64,000 bases of DNA from Edaphobacter lichenicola (GCF_014201315.1 NZ_JACHDY010000003.1:124001-188000); one strand, 5' to 3'; counted from the first letter of the stretch, positions 54,517 through 63,640 are shown. The notes: a model not told the origin generated them from the letters alone. Program-made: numbers and translations.

Positions 54517-55785
54517 GTGTCGAGATCATTAAAGGTTTTTGGCGCACTCCTCTTCGGCCTGGTTCTTGGTGCTGGAGTGGGTGCTAACGCTGCGACGACT
54601 ACAACTGGGAAGACCAGACGGCACTCCGCTGGGACGGCTCGAGTTGCGACTACGGTAAAGGCTCGTTCGGGGGCTTCGCACGCGGGGTCGGCACACTCGG
54701 GTTCTACTTCCAGGGGTACGGCGCACGTCATTGCAACGCATGGGGTTGTGAGGCGTCATCGAGGAGCCCGGCCGACTCTGGCTGTGCGGCGGACACGGTA
54801 TCAGGAACACTTTTCGGCGAGTTCGTATGCCGACAATCTGACGCTGGGCGATGTGGTGGACGGCGAGGATCCTCTGGTTCGCGCGGCGGCGATTGAGGCG
54901 CTGGGCAATATGAATGGCACGGCGATCGCGATCGATCCTTCTACGGGACGGATTCTGGCGATGGTGAACCAGAAGCTGGCGCTGTCGAGGGGGGCTGAAC
55001 CCTGCTCGACGATCAAGCTGACGGTGGCCTTGGCGGCGCTCGAGGAGGGGATCGTTCGCAACGACACTCCGGTGAACCTGGGCGGGCGCTATCACATGAC
55101 CATGACAGATGCTCTGGCGCACTCGAATAACCTTTATTTTGAGACGCTTGGACGGCAGCTTGGGTTTGAGCGGGTGAAGCACTATGCCAATGAGTTTGGG
55201 CTTGGCGAGCTGGCTGGTTATCATATTCAGGGCGAGCAGCTGGGGACTTATCCGGATGAGGTGCTACCGGCGTCGTTGGGTGGAGTGGGGAGGATGTGCT
55301 CGTTTGGTGAGAGCGTTTCGATGACTCCGCTGCAGCTGGGGGCGTTGGTTTCGGCGATTGCGAATGGCGGAACGCTTTATTATCTGCAACATCCTGAAAC
55401 TGCGGTGGATGTGGCTACGTTTGAGCCTAAGGTGAAGCGGGTTTTGGATATTGCTCCGCTGATTCCTGAGATTTCGGTTGGAATGGAGGGAGCGGTGCAG
55501 TATGGAACGGCACGGTCTCTGCGGGCTAACTTCAGCCAGTTTCCGGTGATGGGCAAGACGGGGACCTGCTCGAATAATGGCACTCGATTCGGGTGGTTTG
55601 GGTCGTTTGCGGATACTCCCAAGGGCCGGATTGTTACTGTGTTTTTTCTCGAAGGCGGACGTCCTACCTTTGGGCCTAAGGCTGCTGAGTTGACCGGGGA
55701 GTTTTACCGGGCGCTGTGGAATAAGGATTATTTTTTGCAGAAGCAGACGGTTGAAAGCAGCGGTGTTATGGGCGGTTCTGAGTAG
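54517..55785 (+). CDS. Secreted penicillin-binding transpeptidase-domain protein
   Basis: The GTG at 54517 (GAGGG eight bases upstream) gives 422 residues. A signal peptide (SRSLKVFGALLFGLVLGAGVGANA) is followed by about 75 residues rich in Thr, Ser, Arg, Ala and His. The transpeptidase domain has STIK (about Ser164, Lys167), SNN about 203-205 and KTG about 347-349, so all catalytic motifs are intact. It lacks the N-terminal dimerisation domain of class B PBPs, so the fold is smaller than FtsI. Position after ftsZ suggests a septal role; this is inference. Confidence 0.8.
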   Translation: MSRSLKVFGALLFGLVLGAGVGANAATTTTGKTRRHSAGTARVATTVKARSGASHAGSAHSGSTSRGTAHVIATHGVVRRHRGARPTLAVRRTRYQEHFSASSYADNLTLGDVVDGEDPLVRAAAIEALGNMNGTAIAIDPSTGRILAMVNQKLALSRGAEPCSTIKLTVALAALEEGIVRNDTPVNLGGRYHMTMTDALAHSNNLYFETLGRQLGFERVKHYANEFGLGELAGYHIQGEQLGTYPDEVLPASLGGVGRMCSFGESVSMTPLQLGALVSAIANGGTLYYLQHPETAVDVATFEPKVKRVLDIAPLIPEISVGMEGAVQYGTARSLRANFSQFPVMGKTGTCSNNGTRFGWFGSFADTPKGRIVTVFFLEGGRPTFGPKAAELTGEFYRALWNKDYFLQKQTVESSGVMGGSE

Positions 55786-56117
55786 GGGTTGTGGCGGAAC
55801 GTGGTGAAAAAGCGCTGGTAAGAACGTGGTGGCAGCTTGGTGTTTTGGTGGTGAAAGCGTGGTGTTTGGCAGCGTCTTTTTGCATTGCTAAAAAAGTGCC
55901 ACTTTTTTTGGATTTATTTTCATATTCGTCCCCTTTTTGGGGCTGAATCTTTCCTTCAATTTGTGAGCTGAATCTTTCATCCTTTTTTTGGAGTTGAATT
56001 CTGATTGGCCCGACTTCCCTGAGGTTGGGCTTTGCTGTTCGTCTTCCTGTTTGGATGGGGTGAAAGAGGGGGTGGGGGCGTCTTGGCTTCGGCGGGAGAA
56101 TCGCGTAGAAGGGAAAG
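55786..56117. other. Intergenic region with imperfect repeats
   Basis: The first part has recurring GTGGTG and GTGGTAAG units (about 55800-55870), the second a T-rich stretch in which GCTGAATCTTT occurs twice and GTTGAATTCT once (55943-55997). No coding frame is supported. It may hold the promoter of nnrDE but none stands out. Confidence 0.5.
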
Positions 56118-57734
56118 ATGAAGATTCTTACGGCGACGGAGATGCAGGCGGTGGATCAGTGGACTGCTGCTGAGTTTGGGGTTTCGCTGGATAGGTTGAT
56201 GGAAGCGGCCGGGGGCGCGGTGGGGCAGTTCTGTCTGCGGCAGTATCCGGCGGCGATGAGGGTGGTGGCGTTGTGCGGGCGGGGGAACAACGGCGGGGAT
56301 GGTTTTGTTGCGGCGCGGGTGCTGGCGCAGGCGGGCCGTTCGGTTCGTGTGGTGCTGCTGGGACGGGCGGATGAGGTGAAGGGAGAGGCCGCTCCGGCGC
56401 TCAAGAGGCTGCGGGAGGAGTTTTCGTCTGTTGCGGTGGATGAGGTGGTGGATGAGGCTGGGTTGGCGGCTTGCTCAGGCGCGGTGAACGAGGCGGAGCT
56501 GTTGCTGGATGCGGTGGTGGGGACGGGATTCAAGCCTCCGCTGCGTGGGCTTGCGGCTTTGTTGCGGGAGATGGTGGAGAAACTGGCGACGCCGGTGGTG
56601 GCGGTGGATCTGCCTTCGGGGTGGGATGCGAATTCGATGGCGCAGACGGCGGAGGGGGCGTTTCGGGCTGACGCTGTGGTGACGTTTACCGCGCCGAAGA
56701 TCGCGCATGTGTTTGGTCATCTGACGCGCAATGAGAGGACCGGCGGAGTGTTTGGGCCGGTGGTGGTTGCGGGGATCGGGTCGCCTGAGGATGCGGTGGT
56801 TTCGGCGAGCGGGTTTACCTGGGCGGGTTCGTCGAAGTCGGTGGCGGAGAGGCCGCGGGATGTGAACTCGAATAAGGGAAGGTTCGGGCATGTGCTGGTG
56901 GTGGGGGGGAGCTACGGGAAGGCGGGGGCTCCGGCGATGGCGTCGCTGGCGTGTCTGCGGAGTGGGGCGGGACTGGTGACGGCTGCGGTGCCGAAGAGCA
57001 TTCTGGATACGGTGACTCGGATTGCGCCGGAGTTGATGATGGTGCCGCTGGCGGAGGGGACCAAGGGTGCGGTTTCGTTCAAGAATCTGGATGGCGCGAA
57101 GCTGGATGCGCTGGTGACGAAGATCTCGGTGGTGGCGGTGGGGCCGGGGCTGTCGACCGAGGGGGATGCGCCGGCGTTTGCGCGGCAGATCGTGGAGAAG
57201 ACGATGGTGCCGGTGGTGATCGATGCGGATGCGCTGAATGCTTTCGAGGGAAAGACGGATCTGCTGAATGGCGAGGGGCGGGTGATGGTGCTGACGCCGC
57301 ATCCGGGAGAGATGGCCCGGCTGGCGGGGATGACGGTGAAAGAGGTGGAGGCGGATCGGGTTGGCCTGGCGCGGAGGTTTGCGACGAAGCATAAGCTGAC
57401 GCTGGTGCTGAAGGGGTGGCGAACGCTGATTGCGCATCCGGATGGCTCGATTGCGGTGAATACGAGTGGGAATCCGGCGATGGCGAAGGGTGGGAGCGGG
57501 GATATTCTGACGGGGATTGTGGCGGCGATGCTGGCGCAGTTTCCTGGCGATGTGGCTCGCGCGGTGGAGGCGGCGGTTTATCTGCATGGGCTGGCGGCGG
57601 ACTTTGCGGCGCATGCGATGGACGAGCATACTGTACTTGCAACCGATACGGTTACACATCTTTCGGATGCGTTTCGCTATCGGCTGACGGATGCGGATGG
57701 GCTGGTCTGGATCTGCGGGTTGCGGGGTCGTTGA
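56118..57734 (+). CDS. nnrDE: Bifunctional NAD(P)H-hydrate epimerase / ADP-dependent dehydratase
   Basis: The protein has 538 residues. The N-terminal epimerase shows SLDRLMEAAGGAVGQF and the motif CGRGNNGGDGFVAARVLA; VAVDLPSGWDAN follows. The C-terminal kinase-like dehydratase shows GSYGKAGAPAMASLACLRSGAGLVT, VLTPHPGEMARLAG and GNPAMAKGGSGDILTGIVAAMLA with the catalytic Asp. It repairs hydrated NADH and NADPH. It starts with ATG at 56118 behind GAAGGGAAAG. Confidence 0.96.
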   Translation: MKILTATEMQAVDQWTAAEFGVSLDRLMEAAGGAVGQFCLRQYPAAMRVVALCGRGNNGGDGFVAARVLAQAGRSVRVVLLGRADEVKGEAAPALKRLREEFSSVAVDEVVDEAGLAACSGAVNEAELLLDAVVGTGFKPPLRGLAALLREMVEKLATPVVAVDLPSGWDANSMAQTAEGAFRADAVVTFTAPKIAHVFGHLTRNERTGGVFGPVVVAGIGSPEDAVVSASGFTWAGSSKSVAERPRDVNSNKGRFGHVLVVGGSYGKAGAPAMASLACLRSGAGLVTAAVPKSILDTVTRIAPELMMVPLAEGTKGAVSFKNLDGAKLDALVTKISVVAVGPGLSTEGDAPAFARQIVEKTMVPVVIDADALNAFEGKTDLLNGEGRVMVLTPHPGEMARLAGMTVKEVEADRVGLARRFATKHKLTLVLKGWRTLIAHPDGSIAVNTSGNPAMAKGGSGDILTGIVAAMLAQFPGDVARAVEAAVYLHGLAADFAAHAMDEHTVLATDTVTHLSDAFRYRLTDADGLVWICGLRGR

Positions 57735-57796
57735 TTCTCGATGTGAGATAATTTTCGCCGGTCAAAGTTGGTTTTTTTAGGGTCAGTTGAAACGGC

Positions 57797-57870
57797 AGAA
57801 GCAAGACGAGTGCGGGGGCTTCGACTGCGTTGTTCACAAAAGCGTGAGCAACTTCGCTTAGGATGAGAAC
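57797..57870 (+). repeat. Hairpin repeat, third copy
   Basis: The segment has CGGGGGCTTCGACTGC, then GTTGTTCAC (57829-57837) and GTGAGCAAC (57844-57852) pair with one G-T wobble, then CTTCGCTTAGGATGAGAACG. Flanks resemble the copies at 39531 and 50736, though more diverged. Confidence 0.65.
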
Positions 57871-57943
57871 GTATTTTTTTGCGATGCTGGGGTGGGTGAC
57901 AGCGTATTTTGCACGGATACCGATGTGGATTTGGCGGTGACTC

Positions 57944-58387
57944 ATGATGCTGGCAAATGTTCTGACGTTCGTGTTGATCGTGCTCACGGGTGCGGCGTCG
58001 TCGGTACCGGCGGTAGAGAACGTGATTCACGTGGACGTGGAGGGCTTGCGCAGCAGTAAGGGGCAGGTGATGTGTGCCCTCTATTCGTCGGCGGAAGGCT
58101 TTCCTAAGAACGGCGACAAAGCTCTGGCCCATACGAGTTCCCCGGTTTCAAATGGTAATGGGGTGTGTGATTTCAGAGGCATCCTGCCGGGCAGGTATGC
58201 GATTGCGGTTTACCACGATGAAAACTCCAACGGCAGACTGGACACCAATTTTGTAGGTATGCCGCGGGAAGGAGTGGGAGCTTCTAACAATGCAAAGGGG
58301 CACTTTGGACCGCCAAAGTTCGATGACGCCGCATTCGGCTTCACAGGCGGCCGCGTGGAGCTGAAGATTGCTGTGACCTACCTTTAG
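57944..58387 (+). CDS. DUF2141-family secreted protein
   Basis: The protein has 147 residues with a signal peptide (MMLANVLTFVLIVLTGAASSVPA). The domain has the DUF2141 pattern: VDVEGLRSSKGQVMCALYSSAEGFP, then LPGRYAIAVYHDENSNGRLDTNFVGMPREGVGASNNAKGHFGPPKFDDAAF. The D-x-N-x-N-G-x-L-D segment might bind calcium. Function is unknown. Confidence 0.85.
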   Translation: MMLANVLTFVLIVLTGAASSVPAVENVIHVDVEGLRSSKGQVMCALYSSAEGFPKNGDKALAHTSSPVSNGNGVCDFRGILPGRYAIAVYHDENSNGRLDTNFVGMPREGVGASNNAKGHFGPPKFDDAAFGFTGGRVELKIAVTYL

Positions 58388-58530
58388 GACGACCTCCTGA
58401 TAACGGTATTTGCTGGCCGAGTGGTTCGGCTTCCCCAAGAAAGGCCACGGAGGTGAGAGCTGCATGTGGAACTTCAAGTCGCTTTGAGCGGTTTCAGGTC
58501 TATACTTTCGCCGTGGTGCGGAGGGTTCGG

Positions 58531-59334
58531 ATGCGTGTTCGGTCGTTGAGGCTGCTCCCTTTGGTTGTGTTGTTGGTGGTGGTTGCGCTGGTTGTGCCTT
58601 CTTTTGTGCTTGCTCAGAGTGCGATCAATCCGGCGCCTCCGGTGGTTCACATACAGGATGGCGGAACGAGTGGGAGGATGGAGAGTATCTTCATCCCGCC
58701 GCTGACGGGTGCTCCGTTCAGCATGATGCTGGTGACGGAGTGGTCGCGACCTCTGGGAAATGGAGGCTCGTTCACGCTGGTCAACAAGAGACGGATTGTG
58801 CGGGATGGACGAGGGCGGATCTACCAGGAACGCTGGCTGCTGGTGCCGAAGGGGAGCAAGATCGAGTCGCGCATGGACGTCATTCAGATCACCGATCCGA
58901 AGGAGCACACGTGGTTGAACTGCGGCGTCGATGAAAAAATCTGCGAGGTGCGGCCCTACGGGTTGGTGCCGGACATGGTCTACAAGCTGGCGATGGGGAC
59001 TAGTGGGCCGTTGCCGGACGGGCAGGGGTTTCGTCAACATGACGATCTGGGGCTTAGCAATTCGAACGGAGTGGACACGATCGGGTATCGGGAGACGACG
59101 ACGCTGAACCCTGGGGTGCTGGGGAACGATCTGCCGATGGTGAGCACGCGGGAGTTCTGGTACTCGGCCAAGCTTGGCATCAACCTGATCTCGAAGGTCG
59201 ACGATCCGTCGAGCGGGAGGCAATCGTTCTCGGCGACGGAGTTGACTACGTCGGAGCCGGATCCGAGGTACTTTGTGGTGCCTGAGGGGTACAAGGTGGT
59301 GGATCGGCGGAAGGGGGAGGAGAAGCCAAATTAG
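58531..59334 (+). CDS. Secreted protein of unknown function
   Basis: The protein has 267 residues from ATG 58531 with GGAGG six bases upstream. A signal peptide (MRVRSLRLLPLVVLLVVVALVVPSFVLA) is clear. The rest has no family I can name; the segments GGTSGRMESIFIPPLTGAPFSMMLVTEWSRPL and GLVPDMVYKL and DPRYFVVPEGYKVVDRR look like a beta-rich domain. Two Cys (NCGVDEKICEV) could form a disulfide. It precedes tsaE by 21 bases, so co-transcription is likely. Confidence 0.7.
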   Translation: MRVRSLRLLPLVVLLVVVALVVPSFVLAQSAINPAPPVVHIQDGGTSGRMESIFIPPLTGAPFSMMLVTEWSRPLGNGGSFTLVNKRRIVRDGRGRIYQERWLLVPKGSKIESRMDVIQITDPKEHTWLNCGVDEKICEVRPYGLVPDMVYKLAMGTSGPLPDGQGFRQHDDLGLSNSNGVDTIGYRETTTLNPGVLGNDLPMVSTREFWYSAKLGINLISKVDDPSSGRQSFSATELTTSEPDPRYFVVPEGYKVVDRRKGEEKPN

Positions 59335-59355
59335 CAGGTTCCCTCTGGTGAGAAG

Positions 59356-59832
59356 ATGATGGGAGAGGGCGAGCGCGTGAGTTTGGAGTTGCGGGAGAAG
59401 AAGCGGTTCAAGACGCGGAGTGAGGCGGGGACGCTGGCGATGGGGGAGCGGGTGGCGGAGATGTTGCTGCCGGCGCCGAAGATGTTTGTGCTGCGGGGGG
59501 ATCTGGGGGCGGGGAAGACGACGCTGGTGAAGGGGATCGCCGCGGCGCTGGGGGCGGCGGCAGAGGACGATGTGACGAGTCCCACTTTTACGCTGGTGCA
59601 TGAGTATGCGGGGAAGAAGGTGCGGCTGTTTCATCTGGATCTTTATCGGCTGGAGACGGAGCGGGAGTTGTTGACGCTGGGGCTGGAGGAGATGGCGGAG
59701 GAGCCGGATGCGCTGGTGCTGGTGGAGTGGGGGGAGAAGTTTCCGAGCGTGGTGGCGCGGGCGGATGGGGAGATTGCGATTGAACATGCGGGTGGGGATG
59801 AGCGGATGTTTTATGTTCGGGTGAAGGCGTAG
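59356..59832 (+). CDS. tsaE: tRNA threonylcarbamoyladenosine biosynthesis ATPase TsaE
   Basis: The protein has 158 residues. P-loop LRGDLGAGKTTLVKGIAAALG, then TSPTFTLVHEYAG, LFHLDLYRLE and ALVLVEWGEKFP are the TsaE signatures. It is needed with TsaB and TsaD for the t6A modification of tRNA. The partner genes are not in the window. Confidence 0.95.
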   Translation: MMGEGERVSLELREKKRFKTRSEAGTLAMGERVAEMLLPAPKMFVLRGDLGAGKTTLVKGIAAALGAAAEDDVTSPTFTLVHEYAGKKVRLFHLDLYRLETERELLTLGLEEMAEEPDALVLVEWGEKFPSVVARADGEIAIEHAGGDERMFYVRVKA

Positions 59833-59953
59833 GGATGTGGTTTACTGGGTGAGTTTTGGATTGGAGGCCGGACGAGGCGTACTGCGATTGGTTTGTTTGA
59901 AGTCGTTTTGCGGATTTGGATTAGTGAGGATTTGTAACTAACGAGAGGTCTGC

Positions 59954-60406
59954 ATGCGTAGAGTTTTGAGGATTGTGTTGGCAGTATGTGTGATTGCGGG
60001 AGTGGCGCACGGAAGCATGGGTTTTGCGATGCAGGAACATGCTCCGCAAGCGCAACAGGATGCGGTGCAGCTTGCGGCTCGTGAGGCGGAAGCGTGGCTG
60101 GCGAAGATGGATGGCGGCAAGTATGCGGAGTGCTGGACGGAGGCTTCGGAGGTGGTGAAGAACGCGGTCACGATGGAGAAGTTTGAGTCTTCGATGAAGA
60201 CGGTGCGTGAGCCGATGGGAAAGCTGGAGAGCAGGAAGCTGCAGAGTGCGTCGTATACGACGTTGCTGCCGGGAGTTCCGCCTGGGGAGTATGTGGTGAT
60301 TCTGTACGAGACGAGTTTTGAGCATAAGGCTACGGCGCAGGAGACGATGATCATGACCCGCGAGAAGGATAAGATCTGGCGGGTGGCTGGGTACTACATC
60401 AAGTAG
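59954..60406 (+). CDS. DUF4019-family secreted protein
   Basis: The protein has 150 residues with a signal peptide (MRRVLRIVLAVCVIAGVAHGSMGFA). The domain has AAREAEAWLAKMDGGKYAECWTEASEVVKNAVTMEKFESSMKTVREPMGKLESRKLQSASYTTLLPGVPPGEYVVILYETSFEHKATAQETMIM and a final DKIWRVAGYYIK, typical of DUF4019. The role is unknown. Confidence 0.85.
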   Translation: MRRVLRIVLAVCVIAGVAHGSMGFAMQEHAPQAQQDAVQLAAREAEAWLAKMDGGKYAECWTEASEVVKNAVTMEKFESSMKTVREPMGKLESRKLQSASYTTLLPGVPPGEYVVILYETSFEHKATAQETMIMTREKDKIWRVAGYYIK

Positions 60407-60761
60407 GTTTGGAGTTAACGACTTTTCTGTCGTGACCTCTTGGGTGCCAGGGTCTGTCGTGTATTTTGGCTATTGCTCGGTGAGACTACGACGTAAAGGC
60501 GCCATCGTCCTTGCTGCGATGCGATAAAAGGCGTGGATGTTTTGAGCCGATGAAAATTCACAAACCTGTGCAATCCAGCGTCTGGTCCGGCGCGTTCTGA
60601 AGATGTCGGAACCGCCAGGATCTGCTGTCTCGCCTTTGCTCGCAGGCATCTCTACCCTTCCCGATTCCGGTCGACCGGGCCCTCGTTCAATTCACGTTCA
60701 ATTTCAAAAACTGAAGTTTGGCAGGTAGCAGTGTGTTTGATGGCCCGGGGAGGGCCAGCTT
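60407..60761. other. Non-coding region before the ferritin-like gene
   Basis: These 355 bases show no coding frame of merit. A 12-base palindrome CCGGTCGACCGG is at 60666-60677, and GTTCAATT is repeated near 60685-60700. No confident promoter was recognised. Confidence 0.5.
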
Positions 60762-61667
60762 ATGAGTGGAATCAATGTTGGTAAATCGGCAGCGGGTCTG
60801 CTGCCACGTCGTTCCTTTGTCACCCGGGCTGGGCTCTTTGGCCTGTCCGCAACCGCAGCGGCGTTTCTTCCGGGTACCACGCTTCATGCAGCGACTCCTG
60901 GTCTGGACAATCAGAGTGGCGATACGGCGCAGGAGATCTTTACTGCGGCTTTGATTGCCGAGGATCTGGCATCGACGTTCTATTACAACGGTCTGGTGGG
61001 TCCGGTGATTATGGATCCGAACCTTGCCGGACCGGGCGGAACGGCCACGCACGTGGTGGCGGCCGGAAACCTGGGCAACGTTGAATACTTTCGCGCTGCG
61101 TTGAGCGAAGAGATTCAGCATGCCGACCTGCTTCGGTCTCTGATTGGGAAGACGGTTTCGACGACCGATCCGGTGCAGACGTTTTATTTTCCGACGGGAA
61201 CGTTCGATACGCTTGCTCCCTTTATCGCTGTTTTGAATGCCCTGGAGAATGCTTTTATTGCTGCGTACCTACTGGCTACGATCGAGTTTGCCCAGATGGC
61301 GTCTGATACGAGAGGTGGTCTGGTGATTGAGCGTGATGCCAGCGGAGCTGCTTATACGGCGCGGGACCTGGAGTACTTTGCGCAGGTGGCTGCCTCGATC
61401 ATGGGAGTGGAGGCGGAGCATCGCGTGCTGGGCAGGGTTGTGATGAATCAGAATCCGGCTAACAATACGAACTACGAACGTACAGACCTACTGACTGCGG
61501 TCTATAACGGGAAGAGGTCTGCGGTGGTTGCCCTGACGCCGTTCTTGGCGCCTGGTGAAGGGTTGACGGCGTATTCGTTGCAAACGGCGCTGACAAACGC
61601 ACCGAGCGTTTATAAGAATGTACCTGGTGGACCGCCAAAGCCGCCTTCTTACCCTGCGGGACACTGA
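60762..61667 (+). CDS. Tat-exported ferritin-like protein
   Basis: The protein has 301 residues. The N-terminus LLPRRSFVTRAGLFGLSATAAAFLPGTTLHA is a twin-arginine signal. The mature part is helical with two paired carboxylate/histidine motifs: EDLASTFYYN and LSEEIQHADLLRSL, then NALENAFIAAYLLATIEFA and IMGVEAEHRVLGR. That is the E..ExxH..E..ExxH pattern of di-iron ferritin-like domains. The family is common in Acidobacteriota and has no fixed role. It is followed by a terminator with a UUCG loop. Confidence 0.85.
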   Translation: MSGINVGKSAAGLLPRRSFVTRAGLFGLSATAAAFLPGTTLHAATPGLDNQSGDTAQEIFTAALIAEDLASTFYYNGLVGPVIMDPNLAGPGGTATHVVAAGNLGNVEYFRAALSEEIQHADLLRSLIGKTVSTTDPVQTFYFPTGTFDTLAPFIAVLNALENAFIAAYLLATIEFAQMASDTRGGLVIERDASGAAYTARDLEYFAQVAASIMGVEAEHRVLGRVVMNQNPANNTNYERTDLLTAVYNGKRSAVVALTPFLAPGEGLTAYSLQTALTNAPSVYKNVPGGPPKPPSYPAGH

Positions 61668-61698
61668 TCGCGGTTCTGTTTGATGATTGATTACAGAT

Positions 61699-61736
61699 GG
61701 GGTGCGGCTTCGGCCGTGCCCTGTTTTGTTTTTTTG
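61699..61736 (+). terminator. Terminator of the ferritin-like gene
   Basis: The stem GGTGCGGC-TTCG-GCCGTGCC (with two wobble pairs) has a C(UUCG)G tetraloop and is followed by CTGTTTTGTTTTTTT. It lies 33 bases after the stop. Confidence 0.85.
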
Positions 61737-61789
61737 GTCGAGGCGTGACGAAGTGGTCGCGCCTCCCTATGTTTCGTTTCTTCGGTTGT

Positions 61790-62341
61790 TTAATTTCTGC
61801 GGTAGCGGATAGTGTTTTCTTCTTTGCCGGGGCCTTCGAGGGTGAAGCCGCAGTGCTCGAGGATGCGGATGGAGCCGGTGAGGTGGGGAAAGGTGTGGGC
61901 GAAGATTCTGTTTGCGGAGCCGGTGGTTTCGATCCAGTGGATCATGGCTTTGGTCGCTTCGAGGGCGTAGCCGTGGAGACGGAACTCGGGGAGGATGGCG
62001 TAGCCGATCTCGGCGGCGTGGGGATCGTCGGGCCAGCGGAAGCCGCCGACAGAGCCGATGAGGGTTGCGGGTTGGATGGCGGTGGCTGGGAGGAGGATGT
62101 AGCGGTGCCAGCCGATGTCGGTTGGGTCTTCGGCGAAGCGCTGCTGGAGGAGTTGGAGGACGTGCGGCTCCCAGTCGGCGTGGGGCCACTCGGAGGTGAT
62201 GCGGCAGTGGAGGATTTCGCCTAGTTTGCCGTCGGAGTTTTGCTCGGAGGTGAGGGACTCGGGGGTGATGGGGACTAGTTGGAGGCGGGGCGTTGTGATG
62301 TTGGGTGTGGCTTTGTTTGACGATGGGCCTGATGCTGGCAT
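61790..62341 (-). CDS. GNAT-family N-acetyltransferase (RimJ/RimL type)
   Basis: The protein has 183 residues. It has the pattern TTPRLQLVPITPE at the start, then IGSVGGFRWPDDPHAAEIGYAILPEFRLHGYALEATKAMIHW and SIRILEHCGFTLEG, the RimJ/RimL arrangement. Substrate unknown. The upstream methyltransferase and SufT-type genes are on the same strand, with a gap of about 120 bases. Confidence 0.88.
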   Translation of the reverse strand: MPASGPSSNKATPNITTPRLQLVPITPESLTSEQNSDGKLGEILHCRITSEWPHADWEPHVLQLLQQRFAEDPTDIGWHRYILLPATAIQPATLIGSVGGFRWPDDPHAAEIGYAILPEFRLHGYALEATKAMIHWIETTGSANRIFAHTFPHLTGSIRILEHCGFTLEGPGKEENTIRYRRN

Positions 62342-62461
62342 TGGAGTTTCTCCTGAACGATCTTGCGTGGCTGGATGGCATGGGATGGCGCTGCCCGGGG
62401 GGGCCGAGGCGTCGCTGCAGCTCGCTGGATGGTTCAGGCAATCATAGGCAGGAACAGCGTA

Positions 62462-63265
62462 TCACTTGATTTGGTGGATTGGCTTAGGAGTCAGAGTGGC
62501 GGAGCGGCCGGTTAGGCGGTAGATGGCGCACTCCTCGTCGCCGGTGGAGCCGTACTCTTTTTGCTGGGCGATGGCGGCGAGGTCGGCGGCGTGGTCTTCG
62601 GGGGACATGGCTACGGGGCCAAGGAAGAGGCGGGTGAAGGCGGGGAGGCGGTCGAGGACGGCGCGGCACTCGGAGTTGACGTAGAGGAGGTCGAAGGCTG
62701 GAGCGGGGGTGCCGCGGCGGGGGGTGAACTGGGCTTCGATGCGGCGGAGGAGGAGCTTGAGGACGGGGGCTTCGAAGGGATGGAAGAGGAAGGCTAGGGT
62801 GGGAGTTCGGGGGAAGTCGAAGGTGAGGGCGTCTTGCTCGAGGAGGCGAATGGGCGCTAGGGGTGGGGCGGTGGAGTCGGCGGCGTTGGTGGCGCGCCAG
62901 TGTTCGAGGTTGAGTTGGGCGGTGTCGGCCAGGGTGGGGTTGAGCTCGATGCCGATGATTTGGTGGAAGGGGAGTTCGCTGGCGACGAGCATGGCGCGGC
63001 CTTTGCCGGCACCGATGTCGACGAAGGAGTAGTGGTGGATGGGATGGGGCGGGTTGGTGTCGCGCCAGAGGTTGATGAGGGTGCGGAGGATGCTGGGGGC
63101 GACGCCGTAGTAGGCGGTGACGTGGGCGTCGTTGGGGTGGCCGGTGGTGAGGTTGCCGGCGGCGATGAGGCCGCTGGTTTCGACGCCGTGGATCTGGTCG
63201 AAGGGATGCTGCGGTGGAGTGGGCGCGGGCATGACAAGCGGGGACTTTGATTTGCGTGGGGGCAT
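62462..63265 (-). CDS. Class I SAM-dependent methyltransferase
   Basis: The protein has 267 residues. The SAM-binding motif I is SFVDIGAGKGRAMLVASEL (about residues 84-102), followed by IGIELNPTLADTAQLNLE. The C-terminal part is not a known specific family to me. It starts three bases after the SufT-type gene ends, so the two are coupled. Confidence 0.85.
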   Translation of the reverse strand: MPPRKSKSPLVMPAPTPPQHPFDQIHGVETSGLIAAGNLTTGHPNDAHVTAYYGVAPSILRTLINLWRDTNPPHPIHHYSFVDIGAGKGRAMLVASELPFHQIIGIELNPTLADTAQLNLEHWRATNAADSTAPPLAPIRLLEQDALTFDFPRTPTLAFLFHPFEAPVLKLLLRRIEAQFTPRRGTPAPAFDLLYVNSECRAVLDRLPAFTRLFLGPVAMSPEDHAADLAAIAQQKEYGSTGDEECAIYRLTGRSATLTPKPIHQIK

Positions 63266-63268
63266 GGT

Positions 63269-63640
63269 TTAGCGGATCTGGACCAGGTGCGGGTTGCCGT
63301 CGAGGCCAAGGGTCTTGCGGCCGGCGGGAGTGATGTTGAGGGGGGACCAGATGGGCGTGTCGAGGAGGGTGATAGTGGTGCGGCTGATAGCTTCGAGACC
63401 AGCGAGGCGGTTGGAGATCTGTGCGCTGAGTTGGGCGATGGCGGCTTCTTCGGTTTGGGTGGGAGTGACGGAGATTTCTATGATGTGTTTTTGCGGGACG
63501 CCTGGGATGGTTGCGCCGGGAGCTTCGACGTCGGGGGTGATGGCGATGGAGTGGATGAGGCCGAGGTCGACGATGTTGCAGGGCAGGACGGGGTCGTAGC
63601 AGTCGCGGAGAGCTTGGAGGATGTCGGTCTGGGTGAGCAT
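63269..63640 (-). CDS. MIP18/SufT-type (DUF59) Fe-S assembly protein
   Basis: The protein has 123 residues. It has the DUF59 pattern: ILQALRDCYDPVLPCNIVDLGLIHSIAI, with the Cys in DPVLPCNIVDLG. The second half (TPTQTEEAAIAQLSAQISNRLAGLEAI and TPIWSPLNITPAGRKTLGL) matches the group related to PaaD/SufT. It may assist iron-sulfur cluster transfer; no suf genes are adjacent. Confidence 0.82.
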   Translation of the reverse strand: MLTQTDILQALRDCYDPVLPCNIVDLGLIHSIAITPDVEAPGATIPGVPQKHIIEISVTPTQTEEAAIAQLSAQISNRLAGLEAISRTTITLLDTPIWSPLNITPAGRKTLGLDGNPHLVQIR

